The translations under genes were made by a program, and so were the position numbers. 64,000 bases of DNA, taken from positions 13,331,917 through 13,395,916 of the forward strand of contig OZ026625.1 of assembly GCA_964020975.1 (NCBI GenBank), written 5' to 3'. Origin of the DNA: Hermodice carunculata. Lineage: Eukaryota; Annelida; Polychaeta; Eunicida; Amphinomidae. A model generated the notes under the pieces. It did no database searches and was not told the DNA's origin. It saw only the letters and a list, made by a program, of their open reading frames with translations. The first letter of the stretch is position 1, and the number at the start of each line of letters is the position of its first letter. Positions 12,004 through 22,733 of the stretch are shown here, piece by piece.

Positions 12004-12289
12004 ATTTTATTGGGTGATTAACAACAAAACAACCGACGTTCACACAAAGCCTACAAATCTGTCACCAAAGGTTCCTGAGCCTACCTTTGTCAATAAGATA
12101 TACATGTACCCTCCGCTCTAAAACCAGCTTTATAGCTTTTTTTTTCTTTTTTTTTTTTTAAGCTATTGCTGGAAAGCGCATGGCCAGTCGGTGAGGGTAT
12201 ATCTCACCAAGGAAAGAAACTCCAGCAACCTTGGCTGTGCTGTCCTAAACTAGGGAAAATATCAATTAGCAATAACTATCAGGAAAACA

Positions 12290-12513
12290 GCGATTTGCTG
12301 AATACGCTGTTCTGCCGTGAGCATAGAATGAGCTCTCTCGCCTTCCAACTTCTCCTTATAACGGACCCTATTGCATAATCTGCACGGGCCCCTTACAAAC
12401 TTTTTCACACCATGCCTATATTAGGAATGCACAGAGTGCATCCATCAAAAAGTGTAAAATAACGTCTAAACAAAATTTTCAGTCTATAGTTCCTAACGAC
12501 TGAAAATAATAGT
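12290..12513 (-). repeat. PAT-like element terminal repeat A2
   Basis: About 220 bases matching 16995-17222 (A1) in the same orientation. Shared landmarks are TTGCATAATCT, GGGGCCCCTTACAAACTTT and AAAAAGTGTAAAATAACGTC. It abuts B1 directly at about 12513, as expected for B1A2 of the PAT/Ngaro design. Confidence 0.75.
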
Positions 12514-12600
12514 TCAACCTTTATAAGCTCTGGATTACTCTCAACCAAGAACCCAACACATAACTTATTTAAATGGCAAACTCACAGCCAGAGTCGGTAG
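12511..12600 (-). repeat. PAT-like element terminal repeat B1
   Basis: Copy of B2 placed just 3' of the coding part and directly against A2. It shares CTCTGGATTACTCTCAA and AAGAACCCAACACATAACTT with B2. Confidence 0.75.
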
Positions 12601-12909
12601 AAATTTTCAAGTATGGCTAAAGAGGAAGCAGTTTGGAAATTCTGATCTATTAAAGGTTTGAAGTATTAATTTTTTACTATAGCCTACATTTTGAAGTTTT
12701 AATTTCTGAATATATCCTAAATTTTTCACAAAAAGAGAAGAGCTCTTTGAGCATAGGAAGTAATTTTGAATACTCTACCGTTTGTCTCTGCCTCTTGTTA
12801 CGATAAACTGGCGTGACCAAAATTTGCTCAGAATCGGAAGACTATGTAAAGAATATTTTAACCAATATTTAGGAAATGAAAATTACATTTAGATCTTTTA
12901 CAAGATAAC

Positions 12910-13818
12910 TCAAAGACCCAATACTTCTGCAACTTCTAGCCTATCCTGCAAACTATCTTCTATGTAGCAATCCTTAGATTTCTCTCGCTTCCACCGTCTA
13001 TGTCTCTGAAAAAGACTTTCACACCAGCTGAAATTTAAAATATGAAGTTTGCTCCAAAAAGGTAAAATTGACTTGGATAGAAAAGTCATCGTGCACCCTC
13101 GAGCTCTAAAGGAGTGAATTGTGAATTTCTTGGCAGCAGGCAGAAATTCAGCCAATCGACACTTAACTATTTTCTTGACTCTAGTGTAGCTCAGAGGTTT
13201 GTCTACCCGAATAAGATTCCCCTTATTCTTGTTACGATAAGCTGGCTGAAACAAAAAATGTTCAGAGTCAAGATCTATTTTTGAAAGATCTATGTAACTT
13301 TGTAAATTTGCAACGGGACACGTGACTTTACCTGTGCTACTAATTGGAACTGGATTAGCTTGTCTATACTCATCAGTTTTGTCCTTTCTGAGAGTCAGAA
13401 CTACATGTGTATATTCTCGAATTTAACGTCCTTACACCTAAGCTGTGATAGATCGCTATATCTTAAAAATCCAGAAAAAGCTAATAGGCACATTGCAATG
13501 TCTCTCCAAATGATAATGTCTCTCAAATCTTTGTATTTAGCACAAAGTTGCTTGAGTACTTCCGCTGGGAGAGCTGGTTTATGCGAAACTGGTTTACCAA
13601 AAGTTCGTTTTGTTGTTTCCACCACATTCGAATTCAAAGGGACTGCTTGTTTTCCATAAAACCAAAAAAAAATATATAACCAGGTCTATAGCTTTTGCTG
13701 GAAATATACGCATATTATATCTACTGGCAAATCTCACCCATGTCTTGCGGTTGCCGGTGTACGACGTCACAGTCGAAGAGGCTCTGGACTGTAACAATAT
13801 GTCTGGTAAAATGTCCAC
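12910..13818 (-). mobile_element. PAT-like element, tyrosine recombinase part
   Basis: Minus-strand frames that together cover a tyrosine recombinase. The N-terminal SAM-like part (STVTSYTGNRKTWVRFASRY) lies at about 13594-13818. The first catalytic region with GFLRYSDLSQLRCKDV is at 13401-13637. The C-terminal region with YTRVKKIV and FTIHSFRARGCTM, the HxxR region, is at 12910-13254. In this family the recombinase integrates a circular DNA copy in place of a DDE integrase and leaves no target-site duplication. Broken. Confidence 0.75.
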
Positions 13819-14504
13819 AAAGTGTCTTACTGCTGGGCCACCATACTTTAGAATTCATCAGTAAACCACGCAAGGCTCCACAGGTTCATTTCTGCAATAC
13901 AAATTCTGGTACGAGCTTCAGAATACCAGAAAAAGAAAACTACTACATAACTTAAAAGCTTCTTTTTTTTTAAACCAAATATTGGACTTTATCAAAATTT
14001 AACTTTGAAAAGACTTTTCTTGTTAACTTTTTTCTTTCCTTATATCTCGTTACCATCAAGAATGCTATAAAAGGCAGGATACAATCTCAGAAGCAGATAT
14101 GATATAAAGTCTACAAATAAGCGTTTTGACTTATAAACTACATACAGTCCATTTCATCAGATTTTAAATACTTATTTACATAACACAGCTCTCAGCGAGC
14201 AATCTCTCAACATTCAACTCAAAGCCTCCTCAGTGGGCTTACGCCTGGCATTCATCACAGTAGCCCTTTGGATTCAAACAAAAAGCCCGTAAAACATGCC
14301 TCTCTGGCAGGGCAAAATCTATTCTCAGTGCCAACATTCGGAAAGCCATCTTTTTCCCTGTAAAAAGCCTATGTTTGTATTTCCCACTTTTCACTATACC
14401 TGGTGTATTTGGCAGTAACCTCTAATCCCAGACAAAACTTGCTAGATGGACCCCATATGGGCATATTAATGGCCAAAAGTAAGCTGACGTCCGTGACGGG
14501 ACAA

Positions 14505-15239
14505 TCAGTACACCTTTCGCTTTACAACACCTAAAATGTGCAATAACCATAGGAAGAAGACAGTGGGAAGAACAGCCCAACTGTTAACCCCCTGCCAATC
14601 CTGCGAAAGACTGTCCACTCCTGCCGAGTTCTTACTCCAAAATCTAGAGTTAAACCGGACACATTTACTGTTGAACAAGTTCGCGAATCTATCTACATCC
14701 AAAGGTCCCCAAAGCTTGTCTAAATACTTGAATATATAATCTGCGACTTCCCAGTCATCTTTGTCAGTCAACTTGCTGAGATAATCGGCTCTCTTGTTCT
14801 CTTGTCTAGGAATCCAAACAACGTATATTTTTATATTGGATTGCTTACATATCTGTCGAATACTAACAGCTAGATCATGAAGGTCTTTTTTCATGCTACC
14901 TTTTGCCACTGTTTTAGATACATTCAAATTATCTGTGTACCATTTCACCACTTGACCTCTCAAACTCTTTTCAATGTTATCCAAGACATTTTCCATGGCT
15001 TTAAGTTCCCTCCATGTTGAACTACCTTTTTGTCCACTAGGGTCCCAGTTTCCTTGAACTCCCACCATGTCAGTAATCCTAGAGATCTCACCTGTACCTG
15101 CGTATCCCGAATTAGAAGCATCGCTGTAAATGTATGCTAAAAAACTTACTTGTTCCGTATTTTCTATCCAGCTACGCGTATTTAATCCTTCTAGATTACC
15201 ATACCAAAATATGAGTTCCGAAATGCCCTCTGTACTCAA
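14505..15239 (-). mobile_element. PAT-like element, RNase H and methyltransferase-like part
   Basis: A 244-codon frame. IYSDASNSGYAG, STWRELKAMENVL and VKWYTDNLN are the acidic motifs of the RNase H of DIRS-group elements, followed by VVWIPRQENKRADYLSK. The downstream LDVDRFANLFNSK and CVRFNSRFWSK segment resembles the region after RNase H in DIRS elements (VDLFATRWNHKLPVF in the 57-63 kb copy), often described as Dam-like methyltransferase. That label is family knowledge and I cannot verify activity. Confidence 0.75.
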
Positions 15240-15254
15240 TTTGATTCTATCTAG

Positions 15255-16170
15255 TCATGACTGACGAGTTTCTATGTCGTGATACAAGTTCCTTGTATGA
15301 AAACTCCCCGTGTGACCCAGCATATGGTGCACAGAAACCAACTTTCCTGTAATTGCTGCTATTTCTTTTACTGGTAAGGCGGAGAGATTACCTTCAAAAA
15401 GTAGCATCTTTATATCTGCTCTTACACTGTCCACCCTATGTGAAGAAACAGATAGTGTATTTTCTTCGAAATTGAGATCATGTCCCAACCACGTTAATGT
15501 CTTACTGGGTGTCCAGGAAAATTTTGCTGTACTTTCTAAAAAACCTGATTGCCTGAGATGCTCTCTTACAATTTTGCACTGTTTTTTGGCTTCGTTTTCG
15601 TCTTCAGACCCCCCCCCCCCATTCCATCATCCACATAAAGTAACATTTTAATACCCTCTGACTGCCATTTAGTAACCAGTGGCTGACACACCTTAGTGAA
15701 GAGGTAAACTGTTGTAGAGTATCCAAATGGCAAGACTGTGAACTGAAAGTAAGTTTCTCTACCCTTATATCACCATTTAAAGCCTAAATATTGGTGAATC
15801 TTCGTGAATTTCAATATGATGGTACACCAGATTTGATATCAAACGAAAATAAAAAATTTTTTTGCCAAACACGGATCTTGAAAGAGAAATATCATCCATT
15901 TTGAACTGAAATTTTCTAAGATGTTTGCTTACATATCTTAAATCTAAAATGAGTCTCAGTTTACCTCCTTTGTTTTCTTTCACAGCTAAAGGATTGACGA
16001 CATAAGGCTTGCAATCTGTACTTACTGCACAACCTTTTCTTAATAACCTACCGATTTCAATTTCCACAAAATTCTTATGTGACAAGGCAGAAGCATTATT
16101 TTCATGCTCTTTAGATTCGGGTATAGACAAAAATGGCAACTTGTACTCTTCTTGTACAACATTCAATATA
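15255..16170 (-). mobile_element. PAT-like element, reverse transcriptase part
   Basis: Minus-strand reverse transcriptase pieces. The N-terminal fingers (CKPYVVNPLAVKENKGG, then LRLILDLRYVSKHL) lie at about 15830-16100, and the thumb-like part (LPVKEIAAITGKLVSVHHML) at 15255-15488, matching the DIRS order of reverse transcriptase then RNase H. Broken. Confidence 0.7.
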
Positions 16171-16994
16171 AATTCTGATTGCGAAATTGATTTCCAGAAA
16201 CCTAAATTTTGCGCTAGTCTACCTTTTGTTGATACTTCTGTCTCTGCCAAATTGCCAGAAAAAATAGAATCACTTAAATGGCCACTCTTATCTTCTGCAG
16301 TGAGCCTCTTAAGAATATCACATTGGTTTCTCCAGTGCCCTATGCATCCGTAGAGGACACACACATCCCTTGACCTGTCTGGCATGCGGACCCCTGAAGT
16401 AGAATTTGGAGGCCCCATGGCTCCTCTTGAAGGGTTCTGGGTCTCTGCAACTACCACCCGGCTAGTCAAAAGTCGTCGCCGTTTGAACTGTCTTTCCCTG
16501 TCCTCTTCCTGGAACATGCTGAAGCCCTCCAGAGCTTATTTTGGTCTTCTTCATCTGAACAAACAGCACTAAGCTCGTAACTCTCCACTACTTTCCAGCC
16601 TAATTTCTCTGTATCTGCAATAAGTATTAACTTTTGCCGGTGGTTTATCAAGTCCATACCTTCTGCTAACATGTTCTTCGCTTCATCGTAGCGCTTGTTC
16701 TCTATATATGAATTAGCATGTGCCATACAGTCCAGGACCTTCTTATTGTGGTTGAACTGTTGTTCGTTCCCTCTTTTTTCTTGAAAGATCTCTTTTCGGC
16801 AAACTTCAAACGCCGTATTTCATCCAAATTTTCGTCAGCCTCGCTGTTCATACCAGCCCTGAAATTCCCAATTTGGTGTCCATTAAAGAACCTATTTTGG
16901 CCAGAAAATTATCGTCTCGGCTTCCAGTTTCTGAGCCCATATCTGTGTCTTCCACGCCAGTATGTGACAAAGACATTGCGAAATTTTACTTTAC
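16171..16994 (-). mobile_element. PAT-like element, gag-like part with zinc knuckle
   Basis: Minus-strand gag-like sequence. CVLYGCIGHWRNQC near 16320-16375 is a CCHC-type zinc knuckle variant, which packages element RNA in gag proteins. The helical segment at 16466-16726 (DEAKNMLAEGMDLINHRQKL) is typical of the preceding gag region. Broken. Confidence 0.55.
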
Positions 16995-17222
16995 AGATGA
17001 ACAGATTTGTTGAATACGCTGTTCCACAATGAGCGTAGAATGAGCTCTCTCGTCCTCCAACTTCTCCTTATAACCAGCCCTATTGCATAATCTACAGGGG
17101 CCCCTTACAAACTTTCTCGCACCATGCCCATATTAGGAATGCACACAGCCATCAAAAAGTGTAAAATAACGTCCAAACAAAATTTTCAGTCTATACTTCG
17201 TATCGACTGAAAATAACAGTAC
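16995..17222 (-). repeat. PAT-like element terminal repeat A1
   Basis: 5' terminal copy of A2, matching 12290-12513 from GAATACGCTGTTC through CGACTGAAAATAA. Similarity stops near 17222, which sets the 5' edge of the element. Confidence 0.75.
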
Positions 17223-17302
17223 TGTGAGCAACCGCTGCAACGCAGCAATTGCACCCCCTCTCTCTACTTCCCTACTGGCTTTCTCTGTTGCTGAGTAGGT
17301 CA

Positions 17303-17590
17303 CTAGATCCTCGGCCGTCTCACATGTTTCTGCCATCGGTTTGTTTTGTGTTGTTTTTCTGCAATCGTCCAGGTGTGATACGAAAATAACGTGGGCACTG
17401 GGTGTTCTGGTGACGCACCTTTACCCCCAACAAAATGTCTTGAACAAATTCTGTCAAATTTGCCTGCTTCATGATCTCCTGGTCTTCTCACTATATTCAA
17501 CCACTCCCGTCATTTCTTTTTTTCTTTCTTCGGAGGAAAACCGTGGAAAGCTACGCCCTGCACCTATGGGTATTTATCCAAATTACCCAT
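17303..17590 (-). pseudogene. THAP zinc-finger domain relic
   Basis: Minus-strand translation shows the C-terminal two thirds of a THAP (C2CH) DNA-binding domain: VAFHGFPPKKEKKK, a stop, REWLNIVRR, then FDRICSRHFVGGKGAS and PVPTLF. These match the THAP pattern FHxFP, W, CSxHF and the PTLF-like end. The first zinc Cys pair is not clear; a single Cys lies in another frame just upstream. The reading frame carries a TGA between the FHGFP and REWL parts, so it is a relic or has an exon boundary there. It lies outside the A1 repeat of the PAT-like element, so it is more likely a piece of a host gene or a THAP-bearing DNA transposon into which the retroelement inserted. The adjoining frame (17133-17336, starting MAETCETAEDLVTYS) crosses the A1 edge. 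Confidence 0.5.
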
Positions 17591-18634
17591 TTTTCTAGTG
17601 TGACTTACAACCAGATACTTTGCAATTTTAGAATATTAGTGCACCTTATAAATACTTCCACTGTACGTTGGAAAATAACGATCAACTTTGGCAATGTCTT
17701 TTCCCTGTACTTTAACTATGGCGCAATATGGCTGCTACATTGAAACAACTTAACCTGCCGCAAGGTGCACCAGGTGCAATGGCTACCTGCAGTACTTGCT
17801 ATTTTGGACCTTAGGTATTGGTCATTTCCTGGTAGTCGAAAACATTTAATTTGTTTTTTCGAGGCTAACAGGTCAATCTTTTAGACTGAGCATTCCATGA
17901 ATTAATAATGAACATATAACATTCTTTTGCAAAAAGTCTAAATTGGATCTACAGAATAACAAATTTGTATTATCATCTGCAGACAATAATAAAAATATAT
18001 CCTGACACTGTGTGTCCGAGGTCATTGATTTAAAGCAACAACAACAATGGACAGCACAGAATTGACCCCTTGGCGCTCCATAAATAATTTTCCTATAAGC
18101 TGATTTTGTTTTCAAAACATACATATTCGTCATACACCTTTTATAGAATTCAAGGGCCATTGCTCTTACTCCATTATGACAAAATTTAGATAAAAAAGAA
18201 TTACATGATTGATTAAAACAAATGCCTTAGATAGATCAAAATAGATATTAACAGCATGTTCATGATTGTTCAATGCTTGAGAAATTCTGTTGAGAAGTTA
18301 GCTGACTGCCATATTAATGCAAATGCCTTTACCGAGGCCAAAGAAAAAACAAAGAACATTATGAAAGTTTTCGAGATAACTGCTGAGTCGATTGTAAACC
18401 ATTTTTCGTTAATTTTGGAGAAAAAAAATACTGAAATAGGGTGATAGTTAGAAAACAACTGTGAGTTCTCTTTTTTGTACAAAGGAATAACCATAGCAAA
18501 TATAAGTTCATCAAGGAAAAATATCAAATTTACAATATATATCATTGGTTTAAGAACAAAACTAGAACCGTGTTTAAGAGCTTAAGCATTCTATTCATCC
18601 CGTTCAGCAGATAGTTTTTGTAAAGAATATATAA

Positions 18635-19160
18635 GACAGTGGAACCTGTCTATTGGGACCACGCTTAATGCATTAAAACGGTCGCAATGAACAAGGGATG
18701 ATTTCCACAGTTTTGGTGATCAGGCCATAGACTATCACCATGGATACTACACAATACATTCAGACTACATAGGATTCACTTCAAATGGCATTTATTCAAT
18801 AATGCAAACGTCTAAAGTCATTGATAACATAAAATAAAAATGGGCAACTATGGCTTGTTAATTGTTAAAAGATGTTTTCATCTAAAACAAATTTCATATT
18901 ATGTCTTTCACACACAAATATGGACGCCTGCAATTAAAACAAGTTTGGGTTCGCCCATCTTCTAAAATGATATTATCAGTCTGCTTAGTCACTATGTGTT
19001 TTCAGTTAGGATTATCGCAGTGTGCAATGTAAGTGAACCTAATCTGATCAATTATAACGGTGCCAGTTGCATTAGACAGGTGGTCACATTTAACAGGTGA
19101 AAATAAATTACTTGGTGGTATCGAAGGACGGTCGCAATAGACAGGAAGTCGCATTAGACA
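18635..19160. mobile_element. MITE nested in LINE relic A
   Basis: The left end reads AGTGGAACCTGTCTATTGGG. The complement of the right end carries CCTGTCTATTGCGACC against CCTGTCTATTGGGACC on the left (15 of 16). LINE-coding similarity stops at both edges: SFSFLPVAEDDF on the right side and the KHGSS to MVIPLYKK segment on the left. The element is about 0.52 kb, noncoding, and related by its termini to the short element at 34141-34323. A TA target site, as in Tc1/mariner-type MITEs, is plausible but the flanks are eroded. Confidence 0.55.
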
Positions 19161-20076
19161 GATGTACAGAAGTCATCTTCAGCAACTGGTAGGAAAGAAA
19201 ATGAATTTTGGAAAAGACCTCTCATGAATGTAAGATCTTCATGCGAATTTGAAATTTAATGAGCTTAATATGGTCTAGCGTTAACAAAAAATGTTAAAAT
19301 TATGAGGAATGACATTTTTCTCATTCAATTTAAATCGGGCTCCATATTAGATTTGTACTATTTTCATCAATTACCTTATAAATTATTTTCCACATTTTTG
19401 ATAACATTTTATCATTGACACCAGTTATATTGTATTGTTTTTCCGCAATACGCAAGAAGTGATTAAGTGTATTACGGTATACGGTAGCATTTTCAACAGT
19501 ATTATGACCTGAGTGTCCATAATCAAAATGAGTTTTTTTCGCCATAGATCTTATGAAGCCAGGTGTTAACCAACGTTTATCTTTTTGATGTCTACGATTT
19601 AATATTTTTGAAAGAATACATTTCTTGTAAAGGTCCTCAAACTCATTTATGAGTTTGGACATTGCCATATTTCCATCATTTGATGGGTATATATTTTGCC
19701 GCTCATGTGGTTGGATTTTTCCATGCAAATCGTGCAATGTTTTATCATTGGTGACTTTTTTTACAAACAGGAGTGGTAATAATGGAAGGAAATATAGTTT
19801 AACTAATATACAATATGAGTAAATGATCAAATTAATAAATGCAAGAATTCCATTTTGGGGGAAACTCGGACAGAGAAGTCATGTATTTTTCGTTGTTATA
19901 TTGTCTATCAGAGTCGCAGTTGCCCCGCTAATCTTCGTGGAGTGCTAATGTTAGGCAAAAAAAAAAAAGAATGACTATACATTACGTCCATAAAATAAGA
20001 AATTCCAGAATGTTTATCAAATTTTGAAATATCAACATTTGTCCCCCATAATATAATGATTGTCTTTATCTCCCTG

Positions 20077-20310
20077 GATAACATATAACAAACTATCTAG
20101 GGTGTTGTTAAGGTCTTTTATGTTATGAGATGGTCTGTTTATTAGACCAAGTATAATATTAATACGAAAATGTTTCCATCATTGATAATCTCCTTTGATA
20201 ACATACAACAAACGATCTAGGGTGTTATTGACGTCTTTTGTCTTAGCAGCTGGTCTATATATTAGACCAAATAAAATATTACGAAAATGTTCTCATCATT
20301 GATAATTTCA
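20077..20310 (-). repeat. 120-bp tandem duplication in LINE endonuclease
   Basis: GATAACATATAACAAACTAT at 20077 recurs as GATAACATACAACAAACGAT at 20197, and the similarity continues through AGGGTGTT, TTAGACCAA and ACGAAAATGTT. The period is 120 bases, exactly 40 codons. Both copies encode the endonuclease segment GLI-RP then NNTLD-LLYVI. The copies differ by about 15%, so the duplication is not recent. Confidence 0.75.
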
Positions 20311-20950
20311 CCAAATACACATTCAGTTGTCTCATATAACATTTAAATCATCCAATAATACGTAGTTCATGTGTTTACCAGGAAACAGAGAAACACCTCC
20401 AACTCGACCAAACCTGAAACTTTTTAAATGTTTATAGGATGATAAATTGTAAATATCAGTGTTCAATTCATTGAAACAAATTTCTGATATACTTATGATA
20501 TTAAACGTATGTCAGAGGGTATCTAAATATGTTTCGAGTTCCTTGAAATGAGCTAGAGGGCTCTGAATAATCACGTGACGTAAGAATAAATTGGCAGGTT
20601 CAGTGTTACGAGTTTTGATTATATCATAGAAACACTCTTCCAAATGATATTGGTTACGACACATATTATTTAATATACTTGGCTCGTTAAGGAAATGTAT
20701 GCCCGGGTCGATCTAATAAATAGGAAGTATGGCACACAAACTGCTAGTACCAGACAGTACGAAAATTTTATTTAAGGCTGTAACGTCAATGCAACTGTTG
20801 ATGAGCCACAGTTCAGATACAGCGTGATTAACTGGCAATCCATTTTGCAGACAAAAATGACATAATCATGATATATCAGCCGAGTTAAGCTCCATATGAG
20901 TCAAGCAGGAAATATATTTCGTTTGATTACAGTTATTCATATTCACCCTT

Positions 20951-21639
20951 TTTCAAACATAGCACAGACAGTCATGTTTATGTATTGACCCAAAGTCGAA
21001 TGATAAGATCGTATATGTCCTATGCATCAAGTAGATGATTGATATGATCTTCCCATAGAAAAAAGTAATTGTGCACAAAATATGGGAATTCTTGACATGA
21101 ACAAGTAATGCAGTGTACCTCAAGCTGTTGATACACAAAACTAGAACACAAAATGGGTTGACCAAGATGTTAAATACAATACAATACAACACAATACAAT
21201 ACAGTTCTAGTACAATACAAACAATTGATAGCAGTTGTGACCTGTATTTTCTGAGGTTATTATCAATATAAATCGTCTTTACATTCACAGGTCGGCTAGC
21301 AGATCCAGATGAACTTTTCAACTTTTTTATATTTGTGATCGCTATAACATGCTCCTGGAGGTAGAAAAGTTCACTCTTATACATGTAGGTCTGTCTTTGT
21401 CAGGTATATGGTGTCATGTATCCATTTCTGATATTACCTTAGGGTTACCATTATGTTGTATGTGATATCGAGAACCAGTTCATCAGAATTCTCATCTGGG
21501 CTCTCCTTAACACCAGTGATGCCAACAGTGCGGCTGTATTAGGGTGCCTATGGGGGGGGGGGCTACTGACTACACGGGGTTTAATGTAAATCCACACTGA
21601 CATGGAATACAGGTTTCTCACAGCTGTCTGAATATGACA
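20951..21639. other. Intronic stretch with no recognised gene
   Basis: It includes a pentanucleotide (ACAAT)n microsatellite at about 21172-21206 and a G run near 21554. The 143-codon minus-strand frame at 20953-21384 shows no domain, and part of it is translated microsatellite. Confidence 0.6.
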
Positions 21640-22200
21640 GAGGCTGAATCATTGGGATATTGGAGGCAGGTCGTTCACGGTGTCAGGTTGCCACGACCAT
21701 GGCTGCTCCAGGCCAGTGTTACATGGGTCATGGGTATGTTTTCAAGACAGAAGAGGATACAAGAGGAAAGCTAAATCTGGCAGAATTAGACTTTCAGGTG
21801 GGAGGGATGACCGTTACCTGGTACAGTGCACGAAAACACATGCGTTCCTTTTAGCAGAGAGGTTTCATCAGCAGTGGCGCCAATCATGGCAACAGGAAGA
21901 ACAGAACTCATTGGTTAAATAGGTTCTAACAGGTCAATGCTATGTGGAGGAGACCCTGTCAACATTCGCCTACTGGTTTCAGCAACACTCATAGCCATTT
22001 ATATGCAAGACAATACAAAGCCATATACTGCACAAGTCAGTATGCAGTCCTCCAGCAGCACAACATTGAAATATTACCATGGCTACCCCGATCTCTATAC
22101 CTGTACCTTCATGTACATTTATAGTGTGTGCTTGGCTATTTGTAGCGTGTGCATGTCAGCAACAAGACTGACAAACCTGTGGCCATCCTGGAAGTAGCAA
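21640..22200 (+). mobile_element. Tc1-like transposase relic A, internally deleted
   Basis: Plus-strand remains of a Tc1/mariner transposase. The paired helix-turn-helix DNA-binding part runs from about 21630 to 21910 (GILEAGRSRCQVAT, GCSRPVLHGSW, YLVQCTKTHAFLLAERF), followed at once by the region around the second catalytic Asp (MQDNTKPYTAQVSMQ near 21998) and the stretch equivalent to ILPWPxRSPDLNP (ILPWLPRSLYL). The catalytic-core region with the first Asp is missing by internal deletion, and the frame shifts at least twice. The related copy at 32.0-32.9 kb is on the other strand. Confidence 0.7.
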
Positions 22201-22733
22201 CAGCAACTACGTGACCCCTTTAACCGAATTTCCTAGACGAACTAGAAATACTCACCTGCAGCATGCCAAAGAGGGCTCAGATTTGCTTGAAGAATCTTGG
22301 TGGCCACCACCCCTACTGATGCATACGGCCTTCAAACAAACAATCAGGTCCTAGTAAAGACCATAACATCTTTCTAAAAAATAGGTGATAAAAATACTGC
22401 TATGCTTGATATGAACAAACTCGCGACACCCACTCAGAAACGTCCGCAATGTTTACTAAGGGGGAGTGCCTGGTTGGGTGAAAAAGAACAAAGGCTTACA
22501 GGGCAACTTTAAAACACAAACACGTGCACATAAATGCAGTTCTTTCCACTCAAATGTTGATAGTGATATTATATATGCTTATAAGCCGATTGCTTTAAGT
22601 TTGATAGATACTAATCATTTTTAATGTAAGATTGATCTTATGATTCGCAAGGCTCTACGGATTGTATTCATTGTTTATGTTACTAAGAGAAAAGTTCGCA
22701 CTGGCTGTCTATGACTTGTGTAATATTTTTCAG
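22201..22733. other. 3' end of the receptor intron
   Basis: No gene or repeat recognised. The last ten bases TATTTTTCAG form the acceptor for the 22734 exon. Confidence 0.6.

Larger units (their letters stand above)
11918..17222 (-). mobile_element. PAT/Ngaro-like tyrosine-recombinase retroelement, split direct repeats
   Basis: A 5.3 kb minus-strand YR retroelement fossil. Read in element direction (high to low coordinates) it shows terminal repeat A1, a gag-like part with a zinc knuckle, reverse transcriptase, RNase H, a DIRS/PAT methyltransferase-like part, a tyrosine recombinase, then B1, A2 and B2. This A1-coding-B1-A2-B2 order is the split direct repeat design of PAT and Ngaro elements; DIRS elements have inverted ends instead. 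The methyltransferase-like part favours PAT, with moderate confidence. By hand count the B copies are about 92% alike, so the element is old but not ancient. It is broken, with roughly eight to twelve interruptions. Confidence 0.75.
17870..20950 (-). mobile_element. LINE relic A (endonuclease plus RT), minus strand
   Basis: A decayed non-LTR retrotransposon. The apurinic-like endonuclease remnant lies at about 19900-20950 (GRVGGVSLFPGKHMNY, then GLIYRPAAKTKDVNN, then HYIMGD). The connecting domain is a 166-codon frame at 19330-19830 (KDKRWLTPGFIRSMAKK). The reverse transcriptase remnant spans about 17870-18545 (MVIPLYKKENSQLFSNYHPI, then YRKIIYGAPRGQF in the GVPQGS position, then DDNTNLLF in the FADD position). 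It has many stops and shifts. A MITE splits it at about 18635-19160, and a 120-bp in-tandem duplication lies in the endonuclease part. It belongs to the Jockey/CR1 group of LINEs; the exact clade is unclear. It lies antisense within the receptor intron. Confidence 0.7.
3334..22733 (+). other. 19.4 kb phase-0 intron of the receptor gene
   Basis: The intron begins with GTAAGC at 3334 and ends with a pyrimidine-containing TATTTTTCAG at 22724-22733. It separates two halves of one lectin fold, so its borders are well supported by protein logic even without a transcript. It contains a TTTA microsatellite, a DIRS-like relic, a tandem repeat array, a PAT/Ngaro-like element, a THAP-domain relic, a LINE with a nested MITE and a Tc1 relic, listed separately. 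The remaining parts (3.83-4.56, 8.06-8.44, 10.33-11.92, 20.95-21.64 and 22.2-22.73 kb) are AT-rich and show no gene I can recognise. Confidence 0.65.

Noticed and set aside
20953-21384. 143-codon minus-strand frame as a gene
   Set aside because: Includes a translated ACAAT microsatellite (LYCIVLYCIV) and shows no domain.
22662-22733. First 24 codons (MYSLFMLLREKF...) of the receptor frame as an N-terminus
   Set aside because: They precede a good acceptor, lack a signal-peptide fit, and the lectin fold requires joining at 22734.
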